Assembly: GCF_900110955.1 (NCBI RefSeq)
Contig: NZ_FOFR01000024.1
Location: 1-64,000 of the forward strand
Reading direction: 5' to 3'
Source: Lentzea xinjiangensis
GTDB lineage: Bacteria; Actinomycetota; Actinomycetes; Mycobacteriales; Pseudonocardiaceae
DNA: 64,000 nt
The notes below the pieces were generated by a model, which ran no database searches, had not been told where the DNA came from, and saw only the letters and a list, made by a program, of their open reading frames with translations. Each line of letters begins with the position of its first letter. The first letter of the stretch is position 1. Shown piece by piece: positions 35,033 through 43,710 of the stretch. A program made the position numbers and the translations under genes.

Positions 35033-35740
35033 ATGACCAGCAGCGGTCCGGAGATCAAGAACATCGTGCTGGTGCACGGCGCGTTCGCCGACGGTTCGGG
35101 GTGGCGAGGTGTGTACGACGAGCTGACCTCCAGGGGCTACCGGGTCACGATCGTGCAGAACCCGCTCACCTCGCTGGAGGACGACGTCGCGGCGACCACC
35201 CGCGTGCTCGACCTGCAGGACGGCCCGGCGGTCCTCGTCGGCCACTCCTGGGGCGGCACGGTCATCACCGAGGCGGGAGTGCACCCGAAGGTCGCCGGGC
35301 TGGTCTACGTGTCGGCGCTGGCGCCCGACGCGGGCGAGACGACAGCCCAGCAGTACGACGGGTTCGGCCCGACACCGGAGTTCGTCATCGACATCGGTGA
35401 GGACGGCTACGGCTTCATCAACCGCGACAAGTTCAAGGCCGGCTTCGCGGCGGACACCAGCGACGCCGACGCCGCGTTCCTCCGCGACACGCAGGTGCCC
35501 ATCAACATGTCGGTCTTCTCGACGCCGGTGCAGAACGCCGCCTGGCGCGACAAGCCGAGCTGGGCCGTCATCGCGACCGATGACAAGGCGTTCGACCAGG
35601 CGATGCTGCAGCACATGGCCAAGCGCATCGGTGCGGAGATCACCGAGGTCGCGGCGAGCCACGCCGTGTACGCCACGCAGCCCGGCACCGTCGCCGACGT
35701 CATCGCCACCGCCGCGCGCAACGCCGCCGCCAACGGCTGA
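35033..35740 (+). CDS. Alpha/beta hydrolase, serine type
   Basis: 235 aa. NIVLVHGAFADGSGWRGVYD is the oxyanion-hole strand, LVGHSWGGTVITEAG the nucleophile elbow with catalytic Ser, and AASHAVYATQP the catalytic His. These are features of the small esterase/hydrolase group often annotated next to TetR regulators in actinobacteria. ATG 35033 has a ggaagga ribosome site 10 bases upstream; in-frame sequence further upstream is non-coding in character. A perfect hairpin follows the gene. An AT-rich dyad lies about 100 bp upstream. Confidence 0.92.
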   Translation: MTSSGPEIKNIVLVHGAFADGSGWRGVYDELTSRGYRVTIVQNPLTSLEDDVAATTRVLDLQDGPAVLVGHSWGGTVITEAGVHPKVAGLVYVSALAPDAGETTAQQYDGFGPTPEFVIDIGEDGYGFINRDKFKAGFAADTSDADAAFLRDTQVPINMSVFSTPVQNAAWRDKPSWAVIATDDKAFDQAMLQHMAKRIGAEITEVAASHAVYATQPGTVADVIATAARNAAANG

Positions 35741-35759
35741 CCACCGGCCGTCCCAGCCC

Positions 35760-35792
35760 CGGGCCGGCTCGCGCGCTCCGCGAGCCGGCCCG
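35760..35792. terminator. Hairpin terminator
   Basis: Perfect 14-bp arms cgggccggctcgcg (35760-35773) and its complement (35779-35792) with a 5-base loop lie 20 bases after the hydrolase stop. Confidence 0.85.
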
Positions 35793-35832
35793 GTGTTCCC
35801 CCGATTTCCCCAGCTCCCGGAGTGTGACCCGC

Positions 35833-36486
35833 ATGTCCGTCATGCCGTTCCAGGTGGCGTTGTGGATCGAGCTCCTCGCCGCGGGCCTGGGGGGTCTGCA
35901 GGGCGCCCTGTTCGCCGCGGGCGAGCGGCACCGCCGCATCGACGTGGTCGGCGTCGTCGTGATCGGCCTCGCCGTCTCGCTCGGGGGCAGCCTGCTGCGC
36001 GACATCGTGCTCAACCAGCCGCCCGTCGTGCTCTGGCGGAACTGGTACCTGGTGGTGGCGGGCGCCTCGGCGCTCCTCGGCATGGCGCTGCAACCGGTCC
36101 TCGCGCGGGTCGACTGGCTGATCACCGGCCTCGACGCGGTCGTCATGGGGCTGTTCGGCGCCATCGGGGCCTCGAAGGCGCTGTCGCTCGGCACCGGCGA
36201 AGCCGGGGCGCTGGTCGCCGGCATCATCGGGGCCATCGGCGGCGGGATGCTGCGCGACGTCATCCTGAGCCTGCCGATCTCCTTCCTGAGGGTCGGCACC
36301 CTGTACGCGGTCGCAGCCGGGGCCGGGGCCGGAGTGCTCGTCGTGCTCGTCGTGCTCGGCACACCGATTCCGGTCGCGGGTGTCGTCTGCGTGGTCGTGA
36401 CCACGGTCCTGCGCCTGGCCGCGGTCCGCTTCGGCTGGACGTTCCCCGAACAGCGCGCGCTGAGGTCCCGGCAGACCTCGCGGTGA
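35833..36486 (+). CDS. Trimeric intracellular cation channel (TRIC, UPF0126) family membrane protein
   Basis: 217 aa with seven membrane helices in two repeats. The family signature appears twice: GVVVIGLAVSLGGSLLRDIVL and GIIGAIGGGMLRDVILS, with GG and RD conserved. Bacterial TRIC homologues conduct K+/Na+. ATG 35833 was preferred over GTG 35824 because ggag lies 10 bases upstream. It stands alone between a terminator and a convergent cupin gene. Confidence 0.93.
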   Translation: MSVMPFQVALWIELLAAGLGGLQGALFAAGERHRRIDVVGVVVIGLAVSLGGSLLRDIVLNQPPVVLWRNWYLVVAGASALLGMALQPVLARVDWLITGLDAVVMGLFGAIGASKALSLGTGEAGALVAGIIGAIGGGMLRDVILSLPISFLRVGTLYAVAAGAGAGVLVVLVVLGTPIPVAGVVCVVVTTVLRLAAVRFGWTFPEQRALRSRQTSR

Positions 36487-36552
36487 ACCCGCCGGGCACC
36501 GGGGCCTTCGCCGGTCCCGGCGCCGGCTGTCCGAAGTGGACTCCTTCCGGCG

Positions 36553-37074
36553 TCACGACATCTCGGTGCGGTACTCCGCGGCCAGTGCCGTCGCCCGCCG
36601 CCGGCGCTCGGCCACCTCGTCGTCGGTGAGCCGCGGGGGAGGTGCGTCCTCGCTCGCGACCTCGTCGCCGACGCGCCGGAAGAACTCGTCCTGACCGGCG
36701 GGGGTGCACATGCAGAGCATCCGCGCCGGCGCGCCGGAGACGTTGCGGAAGTTGTGCGGGGCGTTGGCCGGGATGTTCACCGTGGACCCGGCCCTCGCGA
36801 CGTGCTTCTCGCCGCGGAAGGTGAACTCGATCTCGCCGTCGAGGACGGTGAACATCTCCTCGAAGTCGTGCCGGTGCGGGGGAGGGCCGCCGCCGTCGGG
36901 CACGTGCATGTCGATCAGGCAGTACTGGCCGTTGGTCTGCTCGCCGGTGATGAGCACGGCGTAGGTGTCGCCGGCGAGCGACAGGTGGGTGATTCCGGGG
37001 TCGCCGGGACTGACCACCGTCAGCGACCGGGCCGGGTCGTCGTCCGGAATGGGGGCGTGCTCGTGGATCGTCAT
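36553..37074 (-). CDS. Cupin-domain protein
   Basis: 173 aa. The cupin motif 1 is in PPPHRHDFEEMFTVLDGEIEF, with the two His and a Glu for metal binding; motif 2 is near IPANAPHNFRN with the third His. It resembles quercetin-2,3-dioxygenase/oxalate-type small cupins. The gene is divergent from a TetR unit and its upstream region contains the likely TetR operator (37132-37151), so it is the probable target. Catalytic function is unknown. Confidence 0.9.
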   Translation of the reverse strand: MTIHEHAPIPDDDPARSLTVVSPGDPGITHLSLAGDTYAVLITGEQTNGQYCLIDMHVPDGGGPPPHRHDFEEMFTVLDGEIEFTFRGEKHVARAGSTVNIPANAPHNFRNVSGAPARMLCMCTPAGQDEFFRRVGDEVASEDAPPPRLTDDEVAERRRRATALAAEYRTEMS

Positions 37075-37131
37075 GCCGGTTTTCCTTCCTGGGCTGGTTC
37101 TCGGCCGGGTGGCCGAACGGCAGCGCGCTTA

Positions 37132-37156
37132 AGCGGACGATATCCTCCGCTATAGT
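37132..37156. promoter_or_regulatory. TetR-type operator overlapping a -10 box
   Basis: Inverted repeat agcgga (37132-37137) - 8 bp - tccgct (37146-37151) lies between the cupin gene and the divergent TetR unit. TATAGT (37151-37156) overlaps its right edge and is a good -10 box for the rightward unit. TetR autorepression with control of the cupin gene is the simplest reading. Confidence 0.65.
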
Positions 37157-37179
37157 AGTCGCAACAGGGAGGAGTCGGG

Positions 37180-37269
37180 ATGGCGCTCGATCCGTTCGCC
37201 GCCGAGGGCACCGCGGTGCCGCTGATCGACCACCGGGTCGGCACGACGTCCCACCCGGGTGAGCGGTGA
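37180..37269 (+). CDS. 29-aa leader ORF coupled to tetR
   Basis: ATG 37180 follows gggagga, one of the best ribosome sites in the region, and encodes 29 residues (MALDPFAAEGTAVPLIDHRV...). Its TGA overlaps the GTG start of the TetR gene, which has no ribosome site of its own. It may be a leader that sets TetR translation, or a small protein in its own right. Confidence 0.6.
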   Translation: MALDPFAAEGTAVPLIDHRVGTTSHPGER

Positions 37270-37820
37270 GCCGGGCTCCGCGCAAGGACGGCATCGCCAA
37301 CCGCGAGAAGATCCTCGTGGCCGCCTTGCGCACGTTGCAGCGCGACATCACGGCACCGATGGCGGTGGTCGCGCAGGAGGCCGAAGTGGGCATCGGCACC
37401 CTGTACCGGCACTTCCGCGATCGGAACGCCTTGCTGGACGCCTTGCAGGTGCGCTCCATCGGCATGGTTCTGGTGCTGGTGGAGGACATCCTGGCGCGGG
37501 AGCTGTCCGGGCTCGACGCGGTGCGCGAGTTCCTCGTGCGCACGGTGCGGCACGGCGCCGAGCTCTTCCTGCCCTATCACGGTGCGCCGAAGACGAGCGA
37601 TCCGGAATACCGGCGTCTCGACGAAAGCGTGTGGGACCGCGTGCGCGAGATGGTGGAGCGCGGCATCGCGGACAAGACCTTGCGCGCGGATCTGAGGGCG
37701 CACGACGTCATCGTCTTCGGTTCGCTGATCGCCGTGCCCCTTCCCGGAGTGGCTGACTGGCCCGTCGTGGCGGGCCGCCAGATCGACCTCTTCCTGACCG
37801 CGGCCCGCCGATCGCCGTGA
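37266..37820 (+). CDS. TetR-family transcriptional regulator
   Basis: 184 aa. N-terminal helix-turn-helix at about 14-60 (ILVAALRTLQRDITAPMAVV, then EAEVGIGTLYRHFRDRNALL); a helical ligand-binding domain follows. GTG 37266 overlaps the stop of the 29-aa leader ORF, so translation depends on it. The operator-like dyad at 37132 and the divergent cupin gene suggest autoregulation and control of that gene. Confidence 0.93.
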   Translation: MSRAPRKDGIANREKILVAALRTLQRDITAPMAVVAQEAEVGIGTLYRHFRDRNALLDALQVRSIGMVLVLVEDILARELSGLDAVREFLVRTVRHGAELFLPYHGAPKTSDPEYRRLDESVWDRVREMVERGIADKTLRADLRAHDVIVFGSLIAVPLPGVADWPVVAGRQIDLFLTAARRSP

Positions 37821-37985
37821 CGGTCCGCTCGCTGCCGGGCTGATCGCCGGTTTCATCGGTGCCCGAAGGGAATCCGGAATCGCGAACCGGGGCTGTTGCG
37901 TCTCGATTGGACTGTTGTGCGTGGTCGGCCCGCGATGTCCACGGTGGAAGAAAGCGCTTCCACGGATCTGCGATCATGTGGCGCC

Positions 37986-38879
37986 ATGGATCGTCATGAG
38001 CAGTTCCGCAGTGCGGCAATCGATCGGGGCATCCCGGAGGAGGAGGCCGACAAGTTCGCCGACCACCTCCGGTTCGCGGTCTGGGCGGGCCCCGGCGGTG
38101 CCGGGGACGAGGTGGCCGGTCAGAGCGGAGGACTTCCCCGGTTACCGGTGGGCATGACGTGGCCGGGCGACGACTACCCGTTGCCGTTCATCGGCTCCGT
38201 CGACTGCGCGGCTCTTCCACGGGCCGAGGGGCTCGATCTGCCCGCGGACGGTTCGCTGCTGTTCTTCCTGCACCACGAGGAAGACATGGAAGAACACCCC
38301 ACCAGTGAGTTCTCGCGCGTGCTGTACGTTCCGGCCGGCACGGAGACGGAGGTGGGGTCACCGCCACCCGGTCACGACACCAGGACGTTCTTCCACGAGA
38401 ACATCCCGTTCCTCATCCCCGAGCGCCGGCTCACCGCGTGGGTGCGGCCGGTGCTGCCGGACTGGATCGAGGAGCGCGACGTCGAGTTCCAGGCGGACGC
38501 GGTGAAGCAGGTGTTCGGCGAACTGAAGCACATCGACCTGTTGTGCGACCTCGTCGACGACCTCTGGCCCGATCAGGACCGCTTCTGCACGTTGCGCATC
38601 GGCGGCTACTGCCGGGAGATCGGCGGCCAGAACAGCCCGTGGACGCAGATGGCGTTCGACAACCTCAGGAGCCTGCGGGCGGCGGATCCCGACATGGCGA
38701 GGGAGGAGCGGTTCCGCCTGCAGCGCGAGGAAGAGCACCGGCTGGTCCGGGACTGGGTGCCGCTCGCCCAGTTCCACACGACGAGCGAGGTCTACTACGG
38801 GTGCTTCCTGATCAGCTCCGCTGACCTCGCGGCGAAGCGCTTCGGCGAGATGCGTTCGTTCACCATGTTCACCGAATAG
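37986..38879 (+). CDS. DUF1963 (YwqG-like) family protein
   Basis: 297 aa. The DUF1963 pattern is seen in SGGLPRLPVGMTWPG, PFIGSVDCAALP, SLLFFLHHEEDMEE and in a C-terminal QFHTTSEVYYGCFLISSADLAA. Cytoplasmic; function unknown, though such proteins often stand alone. Leu53 is encoded by a TTA codon (38142-38144). ATG 37986 is the most likely start; a longer version from 37896 is possible. A hairpin follows at 38901. Confidence 0.85.
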   Translation: MDRHEQFRSAAIDRGIPEEEADKFADHLRFAVWAGPGGAGDEVAGQSGGLPRLPVGMTWPGDDYPLPFIGSVDCAALPRAEGLDLPADGSLLFFLHHEEDMEEHPTSEFSRVLYVPAGTETEVGSPPPGHDTRTFFHENIPFLIPERRLTAWVRPVLPDWIEERDVEFQADAVKQVFGELKHIDLLCDLVDDLWPDQDRFCTLRIGGYCREIGGQNSPWTQMAFDNLRSLRAADPDMAREERFRLQREEEHRLVRDWVPLAQFHTTSEVYYGCFLISSADLAAKRFGEMRSFTMFTE

Positions 38880-38900
38880 GGACTGTCACGCGGTCAAGCG

Positions 38901-38936
38901 CGTCCACCGGTGGAACCGGACGTCCGCCGGTGGACG
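38901..38936. terminator. Hairpin terminator
   Basis: Perfect 10-bp arms cgtccaccgg (38901-38910) and ccggtggacg (38927-38936), 16-base loop, 21 bases after the DUF1963 stop. Confidence 0.6.
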
Positions 38937-38993
38937 TGCCCGAAGAGGCGAGCCGGAAGAGCCGAAACGGGCCGATTCGTCAGTGCTCCGGCC

Positions 38994-39009
38994 TAGTATG
39001 CGGAGCATG
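38994..39009 (+). promoter_or_regulatory. -10 box of a probable leaderless promoter
   Basis: TAGTAT (38994-38999) is 7 bases before ATG 39007. The only purine run (ggag) touches the start codon, too close to act as a ribosome site, so the transcript is probably leaderless. Confidence 0.45.
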
Positions 39010-39780
39010 ACCCGGTACGTGGACGAGGATCTGCGCGGCGCGGAGTTCCGCGAATGCGATCTGACCGGCGCACGCCTGATCGGCGTCGTCCTGCAGGACG
39101 TCGTGGTCGACGGGCTCGTCACCAACCTCGTGGTGAACGGGGTCGAGGTCACCGGGTACGTCGAGGCGGAGCTCGACCGGCGTCATCCGGTCCGGGTGCT
39201 GATCCGCTCCGAGGACCCCGCCGACCTGCGCGAGGCGGCGCGTCAGCTCCGTGCCGGCTGGGCCGCCACGATCGAGCGAATCCGCCGTGCGCCCGGCATC
39301 GAGCGCCGCAGCGTGAACGACGAGTGGTCGGCGGTGCAGACGTTGCGCCACCTGGTCTTCGTCCACGACTCGTGGTTCCGCCGCTGCTGCCTGGGGTCGG
39401 CGGAGCCGTTCACGCCGATGGGCATCGGGCCGGCGGTCGAGCCCTACCGGGGAGCGCACGGGCTCGACCTCTCGCTCGACCCGTCCCTCGACGAGGTCGT
39501 GAGCGTGCGGGACGCCCAGGCCGCCGAGCTGGAGGCCTGGCTCGACGAGGTCACCGCCGCGCAGCTCGCGGCACGGGCGCCGGTGCCCGACGACGACGTC
39601 TGGCCGCCGTACGCGAGGGGCCGCTCGGTGCGCCAGTGCCTCGGCACGGTGCTCAACGAGACCTTCGAGCACCACGGCTTCTGCGTCCGCGACCTCGACC
39701 TGGTCGAGGCGCGGGACGCCGAGCAGGGCGCTTCCGCCGACCACGGTTCGTGCACGCCGCGTCAAATTCACGCCACCTGA
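39007..39780 (+). CDS. DinB-fold protein with N-terminal pentapeptide-like repeats
   Basis: 257 aa. Residues 1-55 contain A(D/N)LXX-like strands (DEDLRGAEFRECDLTGARLI) of pentapeptide-repeat type. The rest is a four-helix DinB/MDMPI bundle: NDEWSAVQTLRHLVFVHDSWF gives the first His ligand, and VLNETFEHHGFCVRDL the His pair. This combination is a known actinobacterial family (pentapeptide-DinB) of unknown substrate, likely mycothiol- or metal-dependent. ATG 39007 fits the leaderless promoter. Confidence 0.85.
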   Translation: MTRYVDEDLRGAEFRECDLTGARLIGVVLQDVVVDGLVTNLVVNGVEVTGYVEAELDRRHPVRVLIRSEDPADLREAARQLRAGWAATIERIRRAPGIERRSVNDEWSAVQTLRHLVFVHDSWFRRCCLGSAEPFTPMGIGPAVEPYRGAHGLDLSLDPSLDEVVSVRDAQAAELEAWLDEVTAAQLAARAPVPDDDVWPPYARGRSVRQCLGTVLNETFEHHGFCVRDLDLVEARDAEQGASADHGSCTPRQIHAT

Positions 39781-39877
39781 CCGTGTGGGCACGACGACCC
39801 GATCAGACCTGCCCTGACGCGGTCCACCGTCCGATGCTGTGTTCCGGATGGATGTTCCCACTCACCAGGGAGATGTC

Positions 39878-40438
39878 GTGCCCCTCACCGACCTGCTCGC
39901 GGCCAAGATCAACCACGGTTTCGACCACCTCGACGTCGACGGTGACGGCCGGCTCACCGAGCAGGACCACGTCCTCATGGGCCGCCGTGCCGCGGAAGCG
40001 CTGGGCCACGCGCCCGGCTCGGCGGGGGAGCGGCGCATCCAGAACGCCTACGTCCGCATCTGGCGCGACCTGCACCAGCCGCACATCCCCGGCGGTGGTG
40101 AGGCCATCACCCGCGAGCAGTTCCTCGCCTCCACCGGGTCCCTCGCCGACGACCCGCAGGCCGCGCGCGACACCGTGGGCGCACTCGCGGAAGCCTTCCT
40201 GTCCGTGGCCGACGTCGATGCCGACGGTGGCGTGAGCCCGGCCGAGTTCCTGGTGTTCCAGCACGGGCACTTCCCCGGTCTCACGGAAGCGGAGTCGGCC
40301 GAGGCGTTCCGCCACCTCGACACCGACGGCGACGGGCACCTCTCGGCGGAAGAGTTCATCCAGGCGTGCGTGGACTTCTGGTCGAGCACCGACCCGGACG
40401 CCCCCGGCAACTGGTGGGCCGGGCGCCCGATGAGCTAG
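39878..40438 (+). CDS. EF-hand calcium-binding protein (calerythrin/CaBP type)
   Basis: 186 aa with three clear EF-hand loops: DVDGDGRLTEQD (about residues 19-30), DVDADGGVSPAEF and DTDGDGHLSAEEF; a fourth, degenerate site probably lies near 70-90. Size and layout match calerythrin-like proteins of actinobacteria (cytosolic Ca2+ buffers or sensors). GTG 39878 with agggag five bases upstream gives a start immediately before the first hand; the ATG at 39839 lacks a ribosome site. Confidence 0.92.
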   Translation: MPLTDLLAAKINHGFDHLDVDGDGRLTEQDHVLMGRRAAEALGHAPGSAGERRIQNAYVRIWRDLHQPHIPGGGEAITREQFLASTGSLADDPQAARDTVGALAEAFLSVADVDADGGVSPAEFLVFQHGHFPGLTEAESAEAFRHLDTDGDGHLSAEEFIQACVDFWSSTDPDAPGNWWAGRPMS

Positions 40439-40483
40439 ATCCAGCCGGAGCACGTCCGAGAACCTCGGGCCGCCATCCTGGGG

Positions 40484-41167
40484 CTATGACGGGGGATCGG
40501 GCTGCCGAGGCGGCTCGTCCCCGACCTCGCGCAGGCCCGCGGCGGTCGCCGCGATGAAGCGGTGCAGGGCCGGCCGGAAGGACGGGAACACCGCCGCGAT
40601 CGCGGGCTCGCGGGCGTACAGCTCGGCCAGTGCCGCCGGCGGCCGCGTGATCGGGTGCAGCCTGCCGACGAACGCGCCGGCGGCGAAGACCACGGCCGCG
40701 CCCTGGCTCCCGGTCAGCTCCGGGCACGCGGCGACGATCCGGTCGCCGACTCGGGCGTACATGCCGATCGCCCACAGCTTGGAGGTGTGCAGCACCTCGA
40801 TCGAGACGTTGTGCTCCAGCATGGTTTCCGCGTGGCTGACCAGGTCGCAGTACAGCGGCCGTTCGGCGAAGGAGTCCGCGAGCGCGGCGGCCATCCCGTC
40901 GATGCCCGACACGGCCGCCAGCCGGTCGCACACCGCGTCCGCCCACTCGGTACCGCCGCGCATGGTGAGCTGGAGGTAGATCTCCTCACGGGTGCCGAAG
41001 TAGCGCAGCACGTTCGACTTCACCAGCCCGACGGCCTTCGCGATGTCGCCGAGGCTGACCCCGGCCACGCCGGCGTCGAGGGCGAGGTCGCGAGCGGCGG
41101 CGAGAATCGCCTCCCGCCGCTGCTCCTTCTGCTCGGGCTGCCGGGCCCGACGGAACGACGCGTCCAT
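40484..41167 (-). CDS. TetR-family transcriptional regulator
   Basis: 227 aa. Helix-turn-helix at about 25-70: ILAAARDLALDAGVAGVSLG then AVGLVKSNVLRYFGTREEIY. The C-terminal domain is of the TetR_C type in MDR-like repressors. It is divergent from a frameshifted SnoaL gene only 26 bp away, which it presumably regulated. ATG 41167 is used; a GTG at 41179 would add four residues. Confidence 0.92.
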   Translation of the reverse strand: MDASFRRARQPEQKEQRREAILAAARDLALDAGVAGVSLGDIAKAVGLVKSNVLRYFGTREEIYLQLTMRGGTEWADAVCDRLAAVSGIDGMAAALADSFAERPLYCDLVSHAETMLEHNVSIEVLHTSKLWAIGMYARVGDRIVAACPELTGSQGAAVVFAAGAFVGRLHPITRPPAALAELYAREPAIAAVFPSFRPALHRFIAATAAGLREVGDEPPRQPDPPS

Positions 41168-41193
41168 GTGAGACGGCACCCTACCAGGCGCTC

Positions 41194-41791
41194 TTGTCTA
41201 AAGAACACCGTTCCTTCAGCGTGTGCCGTCTCGCCGAGGCCTTCAACGACAACGACCTCGACCGAGTCATGGGGGTTCTTCACCGACGACGCCGAGTACG
41301 AGCCGGGCGACGGCGCCCGGCACCGGGGCAAGGCCGCGATCCGCGCGGAGTTCGCGCCCCAGTTCGCCGGCAGGTACGGCGCGATGCGCTTCGACGTCCA
41401 CGACAAGCTGGTCGACGAGCCGGGGCGCCGCGCGGCGATCCGGTGGGCGTGCCGGATCGACATCTCCTGGCCGCGTGGCCGCGGCGTCTCCCCGCTCCTG
41501 CGGCTGTTCGGGTTCCTGCGGTACGGCTCGCGGATGGTCTGGCAGGGGATGGACGTCTTCCACTTCGACGCCGGTGGTGCGATCACCGGCAAGTACTCGT
41601 ACGCGGACTTCAAGATCCCGCCGATGAAGCGCGACCGCCAGGTGTGGGTCGCCGAACAATCCGCGTCGCAGGGAACCCCTTGCGGGAACCGGGGTTCGTT
41701 CAGGCGATCACGCCTGGGCGGGCCTGCGCGGCGAACCCGCCGCCCTGGGCGCCCGGCCTCCCCGTCGACGGTCTCATTTCGACCGCGGTGA
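41194..41791 (+). pseudogene. SnoaL/NTF2-like protein gene broken by a frameshift
   Basis: The N-terminal part (RLAEAFNDNDLDRVMG) reads in one frame from TTG 41194 (or GTG 41221). The continuation (FFTDDAEYEPGDGARHRGKA) reads in the next frame. The switch falls at a run of five G at 41271-41275; removing one G restores a normal SnoaL polypeptide. The second frame stays open to 41791, ending in a long non-homologous tail. It could be a genuine decay event, a sequencing slip at the homopolymer, or slippage. It is divergent from the TetR gene. Confidence 0.75.
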
Positions 41792-41923
41792 TGTGGCGGA
41801 CCGGCCGGGAACAATCCGGTTCGTGGCAACGGGAACCGGCCGAAAGTACTAGGTGCCGTGGACATCGCGTCGAGAGTCCTGGTCGGATGGGGTCACCCGG
41901 ATCCCTGTCGCGAAAGGACTGCC

Positions 41924-43648
41924 GTGCGCAGATCGACCGTCGCCGTGGTGCCCATGATCGTCACAACGCTCGTTCTCGCCGTCACGACCGTGCCGGTGAA
42001 CGCCTCGACCGATCCGTTCGCGCGCTATGCCGGCCAGGAACTGTCCTGGGGCACATGCGCTTTCACCCCGGAGCCGGGGGCGTTACCGGCCCGGTGCGCG
42101 CTGATGACCGTGCCCAGGGACTGGGCGGCGCCCGATGCGGGCCGGGACATGGTGGTCTCGGTCAGCCGGGTCGCCGCGTCCGGTGAGCACTCCGGGTCGC
42201 TGCTGATCAACCCCGGCGGACCCGGTGTCCAGGGCACGTCCCTGCCCGGTGCGCTGGCCGCCGTCCAGCCCCAGCTCCACGAGAGCTACGCGCTGATCGG
42301 CATGGACCCGCGCGGCACCGGTCAGGAGGGCGGCACCGCGCCGGAGCGGCTGCCCGAGACGTGCGAGGTGCCCCTCGACCGCCTGTCGCAGCGCACCGAC
42401 CTCGACGCGCGGGACCGTTCGGCCGGCAGCATCGCCGAGCACCTGAAGGCGCCACGCGCGACCGCGGAGGCGTGCCAGAGCGAGGCGCTCGCCCCGTTCC
42501 TCACGACCTGGCAGACCGCGCACGACGTGGAGCTGGTCCGGATCCTGCTCGGTGAGTCCACATTGGACTACCTGGGGTACTCCTACGGCACCTGGCTGGG
42601 CGCGAAGTACGCGTCGCTGTTCCCACGCGGCGCGGGCAAGGTGGTGCTGGACTCCAGCACGGACTTCCAGGGGCGCCTGCAGGCCGCGTTCGAGGCGTGG
42701 CCGCAGATCAACCAGCGGATGTTCGAGGGCTCGTTCCTGCCGTGGATGACGCGGCAGTTCCCGGCCGAGGTCGGTGCCACGACCGGGGAGGCCGCCGCGA
42801 ACTGGGAGCGCGCCCGCCGGTTCTTCGCCGGCGCCGGTACCAGCCCCGACCTGTACGACGCGATCTTCACGGGCATGGGCTCGCCGACGCGCTGGGTGCT
42901 GGGGGCGCTGGTGTTCGTGCTGGGGGTGCGAGGCGCGAACGGCGAGGCCTCGGCAACGCTGACCGGGTCCGGCCTCGCGGCGCAGCTCGACGTCAGGTCC
43001 CGCGCGGAGTTCGGCGTGCCGCTCGAGGCGCTGACCCCGGCGGCGGTCGCGCGGGCGCTCGCCGACGACCCCGCGGACTACCGGCTCGTCCCGGCGACCC
43101 GCTACGCCGTGGCGTGCGGTGACCAGCCGACCCGGTCGGCGGCCTGGTACAAGCGGCTGTCCGACCGCCAGGGCCCGCGGTACCCGCTCTTCGGCTGGCA
43201 GTACGGCCTGAACGAACCGTGCGCGTTCTGGTCCGACGCCCCGCGCCAGGAGCTGCCGGTGCTGCCGGCGGAGGTGGCCGGCCGGGTGCTGGTCGTGCAG
43301 GGTGAGCTCGACCCGCAGACCGGGTACGAGCAGGCGAGGTCCGCGGTGCGCGCGGCGCCGGGCGTCAGCCTCGTGTCGGTGGCGGACAGCCCCTTCCACG
43401 GCCAGTACGCCTTCGAGGGCAACCCGTGCGTCGACGGCGTGGTGAACGTGTTCCTGCTGCGGAACTCGCGTCCCGGCAACGTCACCTGCCCCGGGATCCC
43501 GCTGCCGAACGAGACCGAGGTCCACCCGGTTCCCGGCCCGGTGCGGACCGCACCGGCCGCCGCGGTGACGGCCGCCCAGCCGCCGCTGCCCGCACTGCGC
43601 GAGTCGGTGCGGGCGAAGATTAGCGACGGCAACACGCCGCTCCGCTGA
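41924..43648 (+). CDS. Secreted alpha/beta-hydrolase peptidase (tripeptidyl aminopeptidase type)
   Basis: 574 aa. Sec signal peptide (about 1-27: VAVVPMIVTTLVLAV, cleavage after VNAS region). NPGGPGVQGTS is the oxyanion region, LGYSYGTWLGAKYASLFP the nucleophile elbow, VVQGELDPQTGYEQA supplies the Asp and SPFHGQYAFE the His. A TAP-like C-terminal domain is present. It is expected to release N-terminal tri- or dipeptides outside the cell. GTG 41924 has aaagga 6 bases upstream. Leu54 is a TTA codon (42083-42085). A strong bidirectional hairpin follows. Confidence 0.92.
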   Translation: MRRSTVAVVPMIVTTLVLAVTTVPVNASTDPFARYAGQELSWGTCAFTPEPGALPARCALMTVPRDWAAPDAGRDMVVSVSRVAASGEHSGSLLINPGGPGVQGTSLPGALAAVQPQLHESYALIGMDPRGTGQEGGTAPERLPETCEVPLDRLSQRTDLDARDRSAGSIAEHLKAPRATAEACQSEALAPFLTTWQTAHDVELVRILLGESTLDYLGYSYGTWLGAKYASLFPRGAGKVVLDSSTDFQGRLQAAFEAWPQINQRMFEGSFLPWMTRQFPAEVGATTGEAAANWERARRFFAGAGTSPDLYDAIFTGMGSPTRWVLGALVFVLGVRGANGEASATLTGSGLAAQLDVRSRAEFGVPLEALTPAAVARALADDPADYRLVPATRYAVACGDQPTRSAAWYKRLSDRQGPRYPLFGWQYGLNEPCAFWSDAPRQELPVLPAEVAGRVLVVQGELDPQTGYEQARSAVRAAPGVSLVSVADSPFHGQYAFEGNPCVDGVVNVFLLRNSRPGNVTCPGIPLPNETEVHPVPGPVRTAPAAAVTAAQPPLPALRESVRAKISDGNTPLR

Positions 43649-43673
43649 CCGTTGCGCGGTCACGACGCTGATC

Positions 43674-43709
43674 GGAGAGGCCGTGCGGTGCAGACCGCAC
43701 GGCCTCTCC
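43674..43709. terminator. Bidirectional hairpin terminator
   Basis: Perfect 16-bp arms ggagaggccgtgcggt (43674-43689) and its complement (43694-43709) with a 4-base loop separate the convergent peptidase and metallo-hydrolase genes. Confidence 0.9.
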
Positions 43710-43710
43710 C

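Noticed and set aside
36491-36521. Imperfect hairpin between the TRIC and cupin genes
   Set aside because: Arms pair with a mismatch and bulge; too weak to call with confidence, though a terminator is expected here.
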